Assembly: GCA_963798195.1 (NCBI GenBank)
Contig: CAWCSF010000012.1
Coordinates: 1 to 34,713, forward strand
Source of the DNA: CAVSRC01 sp963798195
GTDB taxonomy: Bacteria; Pseudomonadota; Alphaproteobacteria; Rhizobiales; Kaistiaceae
Length of the DNA stretch: 34,713 nucleotides
Direction: 5' to 3'
Position numbers and translations under genes: made by a program. Positions 24,186 through 32,474 of this stretch are shown here, in pieces. Numbering within the stretch: the stretch's first letter is position 1; the number at the start of each line of letters is the position of its first letter. The notes under the pieces are model-generated. The model searched no databases. It had not been told where the DNA came from and saw only the letters and a list, made by a program, of their open reading frames with translations.

Positions 24186-25493
24186 ATGCGCCGTGGCAAT
24201 TTCCTGATTAAGACCGTAAGCGCGCTGGCTTTGATCGGCGCGGCCGTCGGCATGAGCATGGTGGCTGCGCCCCAGGCTGGTGCGACGGAAATCCGCTTCA
24301 GCTGGTGGGGCGGCCAGGCCCGCAACCAGAAGACCGACGACATCCTGAAGCTGTTCGAGTCGGAGAACCCCGGCGTCAACGTCGTCCGCGAGCAATCGGA
24401 CTGGCAGCCGCACTGGGACAAGCTGAAGATCCAGGCCGCCGCCGGCAACCAGCCCTGCACCATCCAGATGCAGACGCGCTGGCTGTCGACCTACGCCGAT
24501 CCGAAGATTCTCCGACCGCTCGATGACCTGGTGAAGTCCGGCAAGCTCGACATCACCGGCATCTCCGAGGCAACGATGAACTCGAGCCGGGGCGACGACG
24601 GCAACCTCTACATGATCCCGTCGGGCGTGTTCTATTTCGCCCTCATGTACAACAAGTCCATGATGGAAAAGGCCGGCGTCGCCGCTCCGGCGGACGACTG
24701 GACCTGGAACCAATTCGCCGACTGGCTCCGTGCGGTGAAGAAGGGGCTGCCCGAGGGCGTGAATGCCACGCACAACATGGGACCGGAGAACGACTCCTTC
24801 GTCACATGGGTGCAGTCGCAGGGCCACAAGGTGTTTGACGGAACGCACCTGGCATTTCCGGAGAGCGTGACCGCCGATTACTTCCGGTTCTGGGAAACCC
24901 TCAGAAAGGAAGGCCTGACCGACTCGCCGGAAGAGATGCTCACCGACACCGGAAGCCTGATCGAAGAGTCGAACATCGCCAACGGCCGGACCTTCATGAC
25001 CAACCGGCCGCCAAACCGCTTCGATTCTCACCAGAAGGTGCTGACCGCGGTTAAGGGCGAAGAACTCGCGATCGTCCCGTACCCGCGGGGCGAGGACGGG
25101 ACGACCGGCATGGATCTCGGCGCCAATGGCATCGCCATCGGGGCCCCGTGCACCGACCCGGACAAGCTCGATGCCTCGGTGAAGTGGATCAACTTCTTCA
25201 CCGAAGACCCACGGGCCGCCGCCATTTACGAATCGGACAACGGCGCGGTCACCGTCACTTCGCTGCAGGAAGCCCAGCTCAAGGATCCGAAGACCAGCCG
25301 GGGCCAGCGTGAGTTCATCCAGCTTTACCAGCGGATCGCCGACTCGGCCAAGCCGATCAACTATCCGTCGGGCGGTACCGGCGCGATGCAGGATGCCCTG
25401 ACCCGCGCTTACGAGGCCGTCGCCTTCGGGCAGTTGAGTGCCGATGACGCAGCCAAGCAGTTCCATGCGGACGTCGAAGACGTCCTGAACTAG
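24186..25493 (+). CDS. Sugar ABC transporter substrate-binding protein (CUT1 family)
   Basis: A 435-residue periplasmic binding protein. A signal peptide occupies roughly residues 1-33 (Arg-rich start, hydrophobic SALALIGAAVGMSMVA, then PQAGA before TEIRFSWWGG). The mature part has the MalE/UgpB-like pattern (FSWWGGQARN, LFESENPGVNVV, QPHWDKLKIQAAAG, MYNKSMMEKAGV, TWNQFADWLRAV). ATG 24186 is supported by GGGAGG 6 nt upstream. It captures the substrate for the two permeases and the ATPase that follow. Regulation by the GntR site at 24012, and possibly by the LysR-like site at 23880, links it to the catabolic genes. An oligosaccharide, glycoside or polyol is the typical substrate class. The actual ligand cannot be read from sequence. 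Confidence 0.92.
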   Translation: MRRGNFLIKTVSALALIGAAVGMSMVAAPQAGATEIRFSWWGGQARNQKTDDILKLFESENPGVNVVREQSDWQPHWDKLKIQAAAGNQPCTIQMQTRWLSTYADPKILRPLDDLVKSGKLDITGISEATMNSSRGDDGNLYMIPSGVFYFALMYNKSMMEKAGVAAPADDWTWNQFADWLRAVKKGLPEGVNATHNMGPENDSFVTWVQSQGHKVFDGTHLAFPESVTADYFRFWETLRKEGLTDSPEEMLTDTGSLIEESNIANGRTFMTNRPPNRFDSHQKVLTAVKGEELAIVPYPRGEDGTTGMDLGANGIAIGAPCTDPDKLDASVKWINFFTEDPRAAAIYESDNGAVTVTSLQEAQLKDPKTSRGQREFIQLYQRIADSAKPINYPSGGTGAMQDALTRAYEAVAFGQLSADDAAKQFHADVEDVLN

Positions 25494-25504
25494 CACGCAT
25501 AAAC

Positions 25505-25536
25505 GGCCGCGCGAGTGCTCCGGCTCTCGCGCGGCC
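25505..25536 (+). terminator. Stem-loop between binding-protein and permease genes
   Basis: GGCCGCGCGAG (25505-25515), a 10-nt loop and CTCGCGCGGCC (25526-25536) form a perfect 11-bp stem 12 nt after the binding-protein stop. It has no T-run. Such structures commonly stabilise the binding-protein mRNA and reduce downstream expression, giving excess binding protein over permease. It is probably an attenuating or processing hairpin rather than a full terminator. Confidence 0.6.
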
Positions 25537-25593
25537 CTCGATTGTCCTGTTCCACCAATTTGCCGGGTTCAACGCACGCGCGAACGGCCCTCA

Positions 25594-26574
25594 ATGACCA
25601 GCCGGACCGATACCGTGGCCGAAACCACCCTCACCCCCGACCTGCCTGCGATAAAGCACAGGCCGATACCTCCGGGGCGCGGCGGCTCGCCGTTCCAGAA
25701 GGCCGAGAACCGGGCCGCCTACATGTTCCTGGTGCCCTGGTTCATCGGCCTGATCGGGATCACGATCATACCGATCATCGCGTCGCTGTATCTTTCGTTC
25801 ACGGACTACAACATTCTCAGCTCGCCAAAGTGGATAGGGCTGACGAATTACGTAAAGCTGTTTGAACGCGACCGCCGGTTCGACAATGCCATTGGCGTGA
25901 CCATCACGTATGTCAGTGTGTCGGTCCCGCTTATCCTTGCCTTCTCGCTGACCATCGCGGTCACACTCAACCGCGGGCTTGCGGGTCTCGCCATCTACCG
26001 CTCGCTTTTCTACATACCGTCGCTCATCGGCGCGAGCGTGGGCATCGGCATTCTCTGGCGCGAGGTCTTCGGAGAGCGCGGCATTTTCAACGCATTCCTG
26101 GCCCTGTTCGGCGTTCAGGGCATCGGCTGGATGACGAATCCCCATTCGGCGCTGAACGTGGTGATCGCGCTGCATGTGTGGACGTTCGGCGCGTCGATGG
26201 TGATCTTTCTCGCCGCGCTCCGACAGATACCGCAGTCGTATTACGAGGCGGCGTCGATCGACGGAGCGAACAAGGTGCAGCAATTCTGGCGGATCACGCT
26301 GCCACTGCTCACCCCGGTCATCTTCTTCAACATGGTATTGCTGACGATCGGTTCGTTCCAATCGTTCACACAGGCCTACGTGGTGTCACGCGGCACCGGA
26401 GGTCCGATCGATTCGACCCTTCTCTACACGCTCTACCTCTATCAGCGCGCCTTCGTGAACCTCGACATGGGATACGCCTCGGCCATGGCCTGGATCCTGC
26501 TGCTGGCGATCGCGACGCTGACCGGCTTCATCTTCTGGACGACGCGCTTCTGGGTGTTCTATGGCGATCGTTAG
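25594..26574 (+). CDS. Sugar ABC transporter permease, MalF type
   Basis: A 326-residue inner-membrane permease with six predicted helices after an unusually long N-terminal cytoplasmic stretch (~45 residues, Pro/Arg-rich). The first helix is MFLVPWFIGLIGITIIPIIA. The cytoplasmic EAA loop that contacts the ATPase is EAASIDGANKVQQFWRITLP. It pairs with the MalG-type permease, whose start overlaps its end by 14 nt. ATG 25594 is the first in frame after the stem-loop. The substrate is shared with the binding protein at 24186. Confidence 0.92.
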   Translation: MTSRTDTVAETTLTPDLPAIKHRPIPPGRGGSPFQKAENRAAYMFLVPWFIGLIGITIIPIIASLYLSFTDYNILSSPKWIGLTNYVKLFERDRRFDNAIGVTITYVSVSVPLILAFSLTIAVTLNRGLAGLAIYRSLFYIPSLIGASVGIGILWREVFGERGIFNAFLALFGVQGIGWMTNPHSALNVVIALHVWTFGASMVIFLAALRQIPQSYYEAASIDGANKVQQFWRITLPLLTPVIFFNMVLLTIGSFQSFTQAYVVSRGTGGPIDSTLLYTLYLYQRAFVNLDMGYASAMAWILLLAIATLTGFIFWTTRFWVFYGDR

Positions 26575-27490
26575 CCTGGACAGCGGCATTTCCGACAAGG
26601 CGATCCGGAAGTACGACCGCGAGGCGTTACGCCAATCGCGCGCGCGGCGGGCACGGGAACGCACGCTTCGCCACTTCTCGCTTCACCTGCTGCTCATTCT
26701 CCTGCTGGCCGTGATGCTCTATCCGGTCATCTGGATGGCCCTGTCCTCGCTCCGGCCGGAAGACGAGATTTTCGGCGGCCTTGGCCTTATCCCGAAAACA
26801 TGGACGCTTCAGAACTACGTCACCGGATGGTTCCTCTTCGGCGACCGCACGTTCGGTGATTTCTTCATCAACTCGTTCATCATCGCCGGCCTTGCCGTCG
26901 TCGGGAACCTGATCGCGTGCTCGATGGCGGCCTACGCTTTCGCCCGCCTCAACTTCAGACTGAAGTGGTTCTGGTTCGCCCTCATGCTGGGCTCCATCAT
27001 GTTGCCGATCCACGCGCAACTCATCCCGCAATACATCTTCTTCCTGCGGATCGGCTGGGTGAACACCATCCTGCCGCTGGTGGTGCCGAAGTTCCTGGCG
27101 ACCGACGCATTCTTTGTTTTCCTGATGGTTCAGTTCATGCGCAGCCTGCCGCCGGAACTGGAACAAGCGGCGATGATCGACGGCGCGAGTTACTGGCAGC
27201 GCTACTGGAAGATCATCCTTCCGTTGTCGATGCCCGCCCTGGTGACGACGGCGGTTTTCACCTTCATCAACACCTACAACGATTTCTTTTCGCAGCTGAT
27301 CTACCTTACCAACACGGACAAGATGACGGTTCCGGTGGCGCTCCGCCTCTTCCTCGATCCGAGCGGGGGGACCTCGTCGTTCGGCGGCCTGTTCGCCATG
27401 GTTTTCGTGTCCATCGGCCCTGTGCTGGGCTTCTTTCTGGCGTCACAACGCCTGCTCGTGCGTGGCATTGCGACACAAGGGTTCAAGTAA
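26561..27490 (+). CDS. Sugar ABC transporter permease, MalG type
   Basis: A 309-residue permease, the second membrane subunit of the CUT1 transporter. A hydrophobic helix follows a basic N-terminus (LLILLLAVMLYPVIWMALSS), and further helices include IIAGLAVVGNLIACSMAAYA and LMLGSIMLPIHAQLIP. The EAA loop is EQAAMIDGASYWQRYWKIIL near residues 200-220. The start overlaps the preceding permease by 14 nt, implying translational coupling. It ends 16 nt before the ATPase gene. Confidence 0.92.
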   Translation: MAIVSLDSGISDKAIRKYDREALRQSRARRARERTLRHFSLHLLLILLLAVMLYPVIWMALSSLRPEDEIFGGLGLIPKTWTLQNYVTGWFLFGDRTFGDFFINSFIIAGLAVVGNLIACSMAAYAFARLNFRLKWFWFALMLGSIMLPIHAQLIPQYIFFLRIGWVNTILPLVVPKFLATDAFFVFLMVQFMRSLPPELEQAAMIDGASYWQRYWKIILPLSMPALVTTAVFTFINTYNDFFSQLIYLTNTDKMTVPVALRLFLDPSGGTSSFGGLFAMVFVSIGPVLGFFLASQRLLVRGIATQGFK

Positions 27491-27506
27491 GGGAAGCGAC
27501 GCCAAC

Positions 27507-28700
27507 ATGGCCAGCGTGACACTCGACGGATTGACCAAGCGCTACGGCGGCAGCGCGCTGGTCGCCGTGAACAATGTCAGCCTCGAAATCGAGGACGGCG
27601 AGTTCCTGGTGCTGGTCGGGCCTTCCGGCTGCGGCAAGTCGACGGCACTCAGGATGATTGCCGGGCTCGAGGAGATCACCGACGGGGCCGTCTGGATCGG
27701 TGAAGAGTTCGTCAACGACGTTCACCCCAAGGACCGCGACATCGCCATGGTCTTCCAGAGCTACGCGCTCTACCCGCACATGTCCGTCTACGACAACATC
27801 GCCTTCGCCCTGCAGATCCAGAAGCGCCCGAAAGCGGAAATCGACCAACGCGTGCGTGAAGCGGCGCGGATTCTTGAACTCGACGAACTGCTGAAGCGCC
27901 GACCCGGCCAGCTTTCCGGCGGGCAGCGGCAGCGGGTCGCCATGGGGCGGGCCATCGTGCGCCAGCCGGCTGTCTTCCTGATGGACGAGCCACTCTCCAA
28001 CCTCGACGCCAAGCTGCGCGTGCAGATGCGCGCCGAGATCGCGCAGATCCAGCATCGCCTCGGCGTGACGACCGTCTATGTGACCCACGACCAGACCGAG
28101 GCGATGACCATGGGCCACCGCGTCGCACTGTTGCGCGATGGTGTGCTCCAGCAGGTCGATACGCCCGACGGCATCTACAACCGGCCGAGGAATACGTTCG
28201 TCGCAACCTTCATCGGCTCGCCGACCATGAACCTGTTCTCGGCGAAGCTCGGCGAAGTAGGCGGCGACGGAGCGCAACTGACGCTCGGCTCCAGCACCAT
28301 CCGCGTTCCGTCCTCGACAATTGCGCAGCGCCCGGGCCTGGCGGCACACGCCGGCAAGCGCATCATCGTCGGATTCCGCCCCGAGGACCTGGAAGATACC
28401 TCCATCAGCACCGACCATCCGGTGGACGGCCGCATCCGCTCGACCGTTGATCTCGTCGAGGCGCTCGGCTCCGACATCATGGTGCATTTCGGCCTCGATG
28501 CCGAGCCGGTCCACATACGCAGTTCGGATGCCCTCCAGGGGATCAATGTCGCTGCAGCAGGAGCGCGCGCCAGCGTGTGCGTCGCGCGGCTAACCCCCAA
28601 GAGCCGCGTGGCACTCGGCCAGCCGATCGAAGTGGCGGTCGACGCAACGCGGATGCATTTTTTCGATCCTGACACCCATGAAGCCATCGGCAGGCGGTAG
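27507..28700 (+). CDS. Sugar ABC transporter ATP-binding protein (MalK/UgpC type)
   Basis: A 397-residue ATPase. Walker A GPSGCGKST near residue 38, Q-loop VFQSYALYPHM, signature LSGGQRQRVAMGRAI, Walker B VFLMDEPLSNLDAK and the H-loop YVTHDQTEAMTM are all present. Residues ~240-397 are the C-terminal TOBE/OB regulatory domain typical of MalK-like ATPases (RIIVGFRPEDLED). ATG 27507 (MASVTLDGLTKRYGG) is the natural start, and the open frame extends 15 codons upstream into the end of the permease gene. It is the last gene of the transporter operon. Confidence 0.93.
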   Translation: MASVTLDGLTKRYGGSALVAVNNVSLEIEDGEFLVLVGPSGCGKSTALRMIAGLEEITDGAVWIGEEFVNDVHPKDRDIAMVFQSYALYPHMSVYDNIAFALQIQKRPKAEIDQRVREAARILELDELLKRRPGQLSGGQRQRVAMGRAIVRQPAVFLMDEPLSNLDAKLRVQMRAEIAQIQHRLGVTTVYVTHDQTEAMTMGHRVALLRDGVLQQVDTPDGIYNRPRNTFVATFIGSPTMNLFSAKLGEVGGDGAQLTLGSSTIRVPSSTIAQRPGLAAHAGKRIIVGFRPEDLEDTSISTDHPVDGRIRSTVDLVEALGSDIMVHFGLDAEPVHIRSSDALQGINVAAAGARASVCVARLTPKSRVALGQPIEVAVDATRMHFFDPDTHEAIGRR

Positions 28701-28771
28701 AAGAGCTTTATGGCCCGCGTGGGCCTCTCGCTATTGCCTCCGGACTTCGCCCTCGCAAACGGCCGCTCAAG

Positions 28772-28786
28772 CCCCGCGAATCGGGG
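28772..28786. terminator. Possible terminator between convergent operons
   Basis: CCCCG (28772-28776), loop CGAAT and CGGGG (28782-28786) followed by TT form a short hairpin in the 153-bp gap between the convergent ATPase (28700) and PLP-enzyme (28854) genes. A second, GGCCC-GCGT-GGGCC stem lies near 28714-28728. Both are short and the assignment is tentative. Confidence 0.4.
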
Positions 28787-28853
28787 TTCGCGAACGACGC
28801 GGCGACCGAAGCTTGCGGATTTGCGAACAGCAGAAGCCGGCGACCACCACGTC

Positions 28854-30038
28854 CTATTTTGGCCGCGCCGTGTTCATGAGGCTCTCAAGATCAGCCCACA
28901 GCTCGTCGGGATCTTCAAGACCGATGCTAATCCGCAGATAGATGGTGGCCGGGTCGATCGGCGTCGCGGAACGATCCCTTCCCAACTGCATCGGCGCAAT
29001 AAGGCTGCGCGTGCCGCCCCACGAGCTGCCGATGGCGAACACCGAGAGCTTGCTCAGGGCCGCATCCAGTACGTCAGGTTCGCAGGACTTCAACCTGATC
29101 GAGAAGACACCGGAACTGCCCCGAAAATCGCGCCGCCAGACATCGTGCCCAGCTGCGGTGGGCAGCGACGGATGGTGGACCGCCGCGACAGCGTCGAACG
29201 CCACCAGGCGGGTGGCGAAGTCGGCGGCTACGCGGCCAACGCGTTCAAGCCGAACCGGCATCGTCTCGATGCCGCGCAGCGCCAGCGCGCAATCGTCGGG
29301 CGAAACGCCGATGCCGAGGACCGACAATGTCCTGCGCACCGTGGCGCAGAGCTCGGCCGAGCTGAACGTCATGGAGCCGAGCAGCAGGTCGGAGTGACCG
29401 CCTATGTATTTGGTTATCGCCTCCGCGACCATGTCCACGCCAAGATCCAGCGGCTTCAGCAATAGCGGGCTGGCCCAGGTATTGTCGCAACCCGTGAGGA
29501 TGCCGCGGCCTTGCGCGAAAGCGACGATGGCGGGTATGTCCGAAACTTCCATCGTCGTGGAGCCCGGCGACTCGATCCAGACAAGGCGCGTTTGCGGACG
29601 AGCCAGCCGCTCAAGACTCCCTATGTCCATCGGGTCGTAGAAGTCCGCCGCGACGCCATAGGCGGACAGAACTTCCCGGCAGAACTGGCGGGCCGGCGGA
29701 TAAACGTTATCTGGAACGAGCACATGGTCGCCGGCCTTGAGAGCGGCGAACATGAACATGGTGATCGCCGCCTGCCCCGAAGGCACGATGATCGATCGAG
29801 CGCCGTGATGCAGCGCAGTGATCTGGGCCTCCAGAACACGCGTCGTCGGCGTGCCCGCGAGACCATAGCTGTAGCCGTCAGGGCCGCGCTGACCGCGCGC
29901 GCGATATTCCTGTGCCGTCTCAAACAGGATGGTAGAGGCGCGATATGTGGGCACCGCAAGGCTGTCGAAGCCCTCCAGCGATGGAATTGGATGCTGGACG
30001 CACAGGCTCTCGTCGTGTTTTGGCGGCGTCCCGGACAT
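28854..30038 (-). CDS. PLP-dependent Cys/Met-metabolism enzyme (cystathionine beta-lyase/gamma-synthase family)
   Basis: A 394-residue fold-type I PLP enzyme. The Schiff-base Lys is Lys210 in AITKYIGGHSD. Other landmarks are YSYGLAGTPTTRVLEAQI (phosphate/PLP-binding N-terminal part), IIVPSGQAAITMFMFA, LVWIESPGSTTMEVSDIPAI (PLP Asp-equivalent region: GCDNTWASPLL) and the C-terminal IYLRISIGLEDPDELWADLE. The family cleaves or forms C-S bonds in cystathionine, cysteine S-conjugates and homocysteine. It starts 16 nt after the stop of an amino-acid ABC ATPase gene and belongs to that transporter operon, so it probably acts on the imported amino acid. A biosynthetic methionine role is less likely given this context. 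The substrate is unknown. Confidence 0.9.
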   Translation of the reverse strand: MSGTPPKHDESLCVQHPIPSLEGFDSLAVPTYRASTILFETAQEYRARGQRGPDGYSYGLAGTPTTRVLEAQITALHHGARSIIVPSGQAAITMFMFAALKAGDHVLVPDNVYPPARQFCREVLSAYGVAADFYDPMDIGSLERLARPQTRLVWIESPGSTTMEVSDIPAIVAFAQGRGILTGCDNTWASPLLLKPLDLGVDMVAEAITKYIGGHSDLLLGSMTFSSAELCATVRRTLSVLGIGVSPDDCALALRGIETMPVRLERVGRVAADFATRLVAFDAVAAVHHPSLPTAAGHDVWRRDFRGSSGVFSIRLKSCEPDVLDAALSKLSVFAIGSSWGGTRSLIAPMQLGRDRSATPIDPATIYLRISIGLEDPDELWADLESLMNTARPK

Positions 30039-30054
30039 CTTTGCGGCTGTCTCT

Positions 30055-30777
30055 TTAGAGAACCTTGGACAGAAACTCGGCCATGCGCGGCTCTTTGGGA
30101 TTGCCGAAGAGTTCGCCGGGTGTTCCCTGTTCGAGAATGCAGCCAGCGTCCATGAAGGCGACGCGGTCGGCCACCTCGCGCGCAAAGCCCATTTCGTGCG
30201 TGACAATGACCATGGTCATGCCGCGCAAGGCGAGGTCCTTGATCACATCGAGGACCTCGTTGACCATCTCCGGGTCAAGCGCCGATGTCGGCTCGTCAAA
30301 AAGCATGACCTTGGGTTTCATGGCCAAAGCGCGCGCGATGGCGACACGCTGTTTCTGCCCGCCCGACAATTCCCTGGGATAGGCGAGCCGTTTGTCGGCA
30401 AGTCCGACTGACGACAGCAATTCATCTGCCTCCGCTTCAGCCGCAGACTTGTCCAGCCGGCGCAATCGGATCGGCCCCAAGGTAATGTTTCCCAACACCG
30501 AGAGATGCGGAAACAGATTGAAATGCTGGAAGACCATTCCGATCCGTTGCCTGAGACGATCGACCTTGTGCGCCTTGGCGAGAATGTCCTCGCCGTCGAT
30601 GAGGATTGAGCCCGCCTGCGGCACTTCGAGAAGGTTGAGGCAACGCAGGAACGTGGACTTGCCCGAGCCGGACGCGCCGATCACGCAAACCACCTCGCCG
30701 GCGTCGACTTCAAGACTGACGCCCTTGAGAACCCTGAGGCTGCCGAATGACTTCTCGACGCCCTCGGCGACGATCAT
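30055..30777 (-). CDS. Polar amino-acid ABC transporter ATP-binding protein (GlnQ/HisP type)
   Basis: A 240-residue ATPase with Walker A GASGSGKSTFLRCLNLLE, Q-loop VFQHFNLFPHLSV, signature LSGGQKQRVAIARALAM, Walker B VMLFDEPTSALDPE and H-loop VTHEMGFAREVADRV. These are the hallmarks of the PAAT family. The start ATG 30777 overlaps the permease stop by 4 nt (ATGA). It powers the importer encoded by 30774-32210. Confidence 0.94.
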   Translation of the reverse strand: MIVAEGVEKSFGSLRVLKGVSLEVDAGEVVCVIGASGSGKSTFLRCLNLLEVPQAGSILIDGEDILAKAHKVDRLRQRIGMVFQHFNLFPHLSVLGNITLGPIRLRRLDKSAAEAEADELLSSVGLADKRLAYPRELSGGQKQRVAIARALAMKPKVMLFDEPTSALDPEMVNEVLDVIKDLALRGMTMVIVTHEMGFAREVADRVAFMDAGCILEQGTPGELFGNPKEPRMAEFLSKVL

Positions 30778-31418
30778 CGCCGGATTTTTCGTTCGATCAG
30801 CGATGTGACGCGCTCCCCTACAAAGAAGACGGAAAAGTAGAGCAGGCCGACGAGGCCGAGTACGCGGATAGTGTCGAAGTTCAGCGAATAGATCGTCTGA
30901 CCCGCCATCGTCAGTTCCGACACGCCAATGACCGACAGCAAGGACGTATCCTTGAGCGTGATGCTGAACAGGTTGGCGATGTTGGGAATCATGGTCCAGA
31001 AGGCTTGCGGCAGAACGATCAGCCGCATGGTCTGCCAATAGCCAAATCCGATCGAGCGGCCGGCCTCCATCTGCCCGCTGTCGACGCTGAGGACCCCCGA
31101 CCGAATGACTTCCGCCATGTAGCCGCCGATGTAGATCGCCAGGGCGACGCCACCGGCAACGACCGCGGGCATCCTCATGCCGGTCAACAACGGCAGCCCG
31201 AAATAGGCGAACAGGATCTGGATGAGAAGCGGCAACCCTCGCACGATGTTGCTGTAGAGGGTCGCGAGGGCAATCAGCACGATGGATTGAGACAGCCGCA
31301 TCATCGCCAGCACAAAGCCGATGATGGCCCCGAACAGCATTGATGTGGCTGTCAAAATCAAGGTGAGCTTCAGTCCCTGCAGGAGGGCCGGCAGATAGTC
31401 CAGCAGGGATCCGTCCAT
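30774..31418 (-). CDS. Polar amino-acid ABC transporter permease (HisM/GlnP type)
   Basis: A 214-residue permease with about five helices. It opens LDYLPALLQGLKLTLILTAT, the usual start of the family, and continues with the conserved LYSNIVRGLPLLIQILFAYF (normally RGTPLLVQL) and the cytoplasmic loop EAGRSIGFGYWQTMRLIVLP that contacts the ATPase. Only one permease gene is present, so it probably homodimerises. The start is ATG 31418. Upstream lies the binding-protein gene with a 36-nt gap. Confidence 0.93.
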   Translation of the reverse strand: MDGSLLDYLPALLQGLKLTLILTATSMLFGAIIGFVLAMMRLSQSIVLIALATLYSNIVRGLPLLIQILFAYFGLPLLTGMRMPAVVAGGVALAIYIGGYMAEVIRSGVLSVDSGQMEAGRSIGFGYWQTMRLIVLPQAFWTMIPNIANLFSITLKDTSLLSVIGVSELTMAGQTIYSLNFDTIRVLGLVGLLYFSVFFVGERVTSLIERKIRR

Positions 31419-31454
31419 GATCCTCTCTTCCGGTCAGCTAGCGAGCTTTGCCGA

Positions 31455-32210
31455 TCAAAGGTCGTAGGACTTCAGGATACGCTCAAGTTCGCCGGAGGCA
31501 CGAAGCTTGTCGAGGCCTTCGTTGATGACCGGCAACAACTTGCTGTCCTTGGGGAAGCCGAAGGCGATGTCGGTCGGCTGGAGCAGTTCGCTGATGATCT
31601 TCTGGGTGGGGTGCGCGGTCTCCTGCGCGATCTGACGATTGACCACCGCCGAGTCGTAAATGAGGCCGGCAACATCACCGGTCTGCATCGCGAGTTTCAT
31701 GTTGGCGCCGTCCGCGAGAATGCGAATCTCCACGCCCCATTCCTCCGCGTGGGCCTGGGCAACCTTGAGCGGGGCGGAGCCCTGCTGCGCGGCGATCACC
31801 TTGCCGCGCAATCCCTCCACCGACGTGATCGGGCTATCCGCGGGGACGACGAGCACGCTGCCTTGCACGAAAATGGGCACTGAGAAGTCGATGACCTTCT
31901 TGCGCTCTTCGGTGACGAAAAATCCGGTGACGGCGATGTCGACTTGATTGACCTGCAGCGCCGGGATCATCGCGGCAAAGCCCAGCGGCGAGTATTCGAC
32001 GGTGGCGCCGTTGGCTTGCGCGATTTCCTGCAGCAAGTCGTACATCACGCCCTTGAACTCAGTGCCTTCCTGGAAGGCAAAAGGCACGCCGTGCGGGTTA
32101 ATGGCCGCCACGATCTTTTTCGGCGCTTCCGCACCGAGCGCGAGACCGAACGGTAGGACTGCCATCGCCGCTGCCGCGGCTGCGCCCAGCAGAAATTGTC
32201 TCCGAAACAT
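31455..32210 (-). CDS. Polar amino-acid ABC transporter substrate-binding protein
   Basis: A 251-residue family 3 binding protein. The signal peptide is residues ~1-28 (MFRRQFLLGAAAAAAMAVLP, then LALGAEA), with an Arg-Arg start. The mature part has the family pattern: GVPFAFQEGTEFKGVMYDLL, VDIAVTGFFVTEERKKVIDFS (normally D..iag...T.eR....dFS) and LRGKVIAAQQGSAP. It delivers an amino acid or derivative to the single-permease importer. The promoter region contains AATGTTCCTATA (32299-32310) between TTGACA and CATTAT on the minus strand, suggesting IclR control. The gene is divergent from the peptidase at 32475. Confidence 0.93.
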   Translation of the reverse strand: MFRRQFLLGAAAAAAMAVLPFGLALGAEAPKKIVAAINPHGVPFAFQEGTEFKGVMYDLLQEIAQANGATVEYSPLGFAAMIPALQVNQVDIAVTGFFVTEERKKVIDFSVPIFVQGSVLVVPADSPITSVEGLRGKVIAAQQGSAPLKVAQAHAEEWGVEIRILADGANMKLAMQTGDVAGLIYDSAVVNRQIAQETAHPTQKIISELLQPTDIAFGFPKDSKLLPVINEGLDKLRASGELERILKSYDL

Positions 32211-32287
32211 TGGCTTTCTCCTTTGGTGGCGGCGCGACCTCGACCTTCCACAGTCGGGGCGCGACGAAACCGCCGATGGACATTCCG

Positions 32288-32317
32288 ATAATGATAATAA
32301 TGTTCCTATATTGTCAA
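32288..32317 (-). promoter_or_regulatory. Transporter promoter with IclR-type motif
   Basis: Read on the minus strand, TTGACA (32312-32317) and CATTAT (32288-32293) are separated by 18 bp. The AATGTTCCTATA motif (32299-32310 on plus) lies between them. The same motif occurs at 32426-32440 and 32446-32458, so a regulator bound here would occupy the RNA polymerase site. Confidence 0.6.
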
Positions 32318-32425
32318 CAGTGTTTCGAATAGTGATGCAACTCGCCAGAATGGGCCGTCATCCAGCCACGTTTCCGAATGCGAGTTGGGATCGGCTTGAC
32401 TTGACGCTGCTCCGCCAGCCTGCCA

Positions 32426-32458
32426 AATGTTCCTATTATAGAACCAATGTTCCTTTAT
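32426..32458 (+). promoter_or_regulatory. Tandem IclR-type sites upstream of the peptidase
   Basis: AATGTTCCTATTATA (32426-32440) is followed by AATGTTCCTTTAT (32446-32458), a direct repeat with a 20-bp period, ending 17 nt before the peptidase start at 32475. GTTC...GAAC within the first copy is partly palindromic. Tandem sites of this type fit IclR-family binding and repression by promoter occlusion. A near match on the minus strand, AATGTGCCTATTATT, lies in front of the IclR gene. Confidence 0.6.
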
Positions 32459-32474
32459 TCGGCCGAGAGATATC

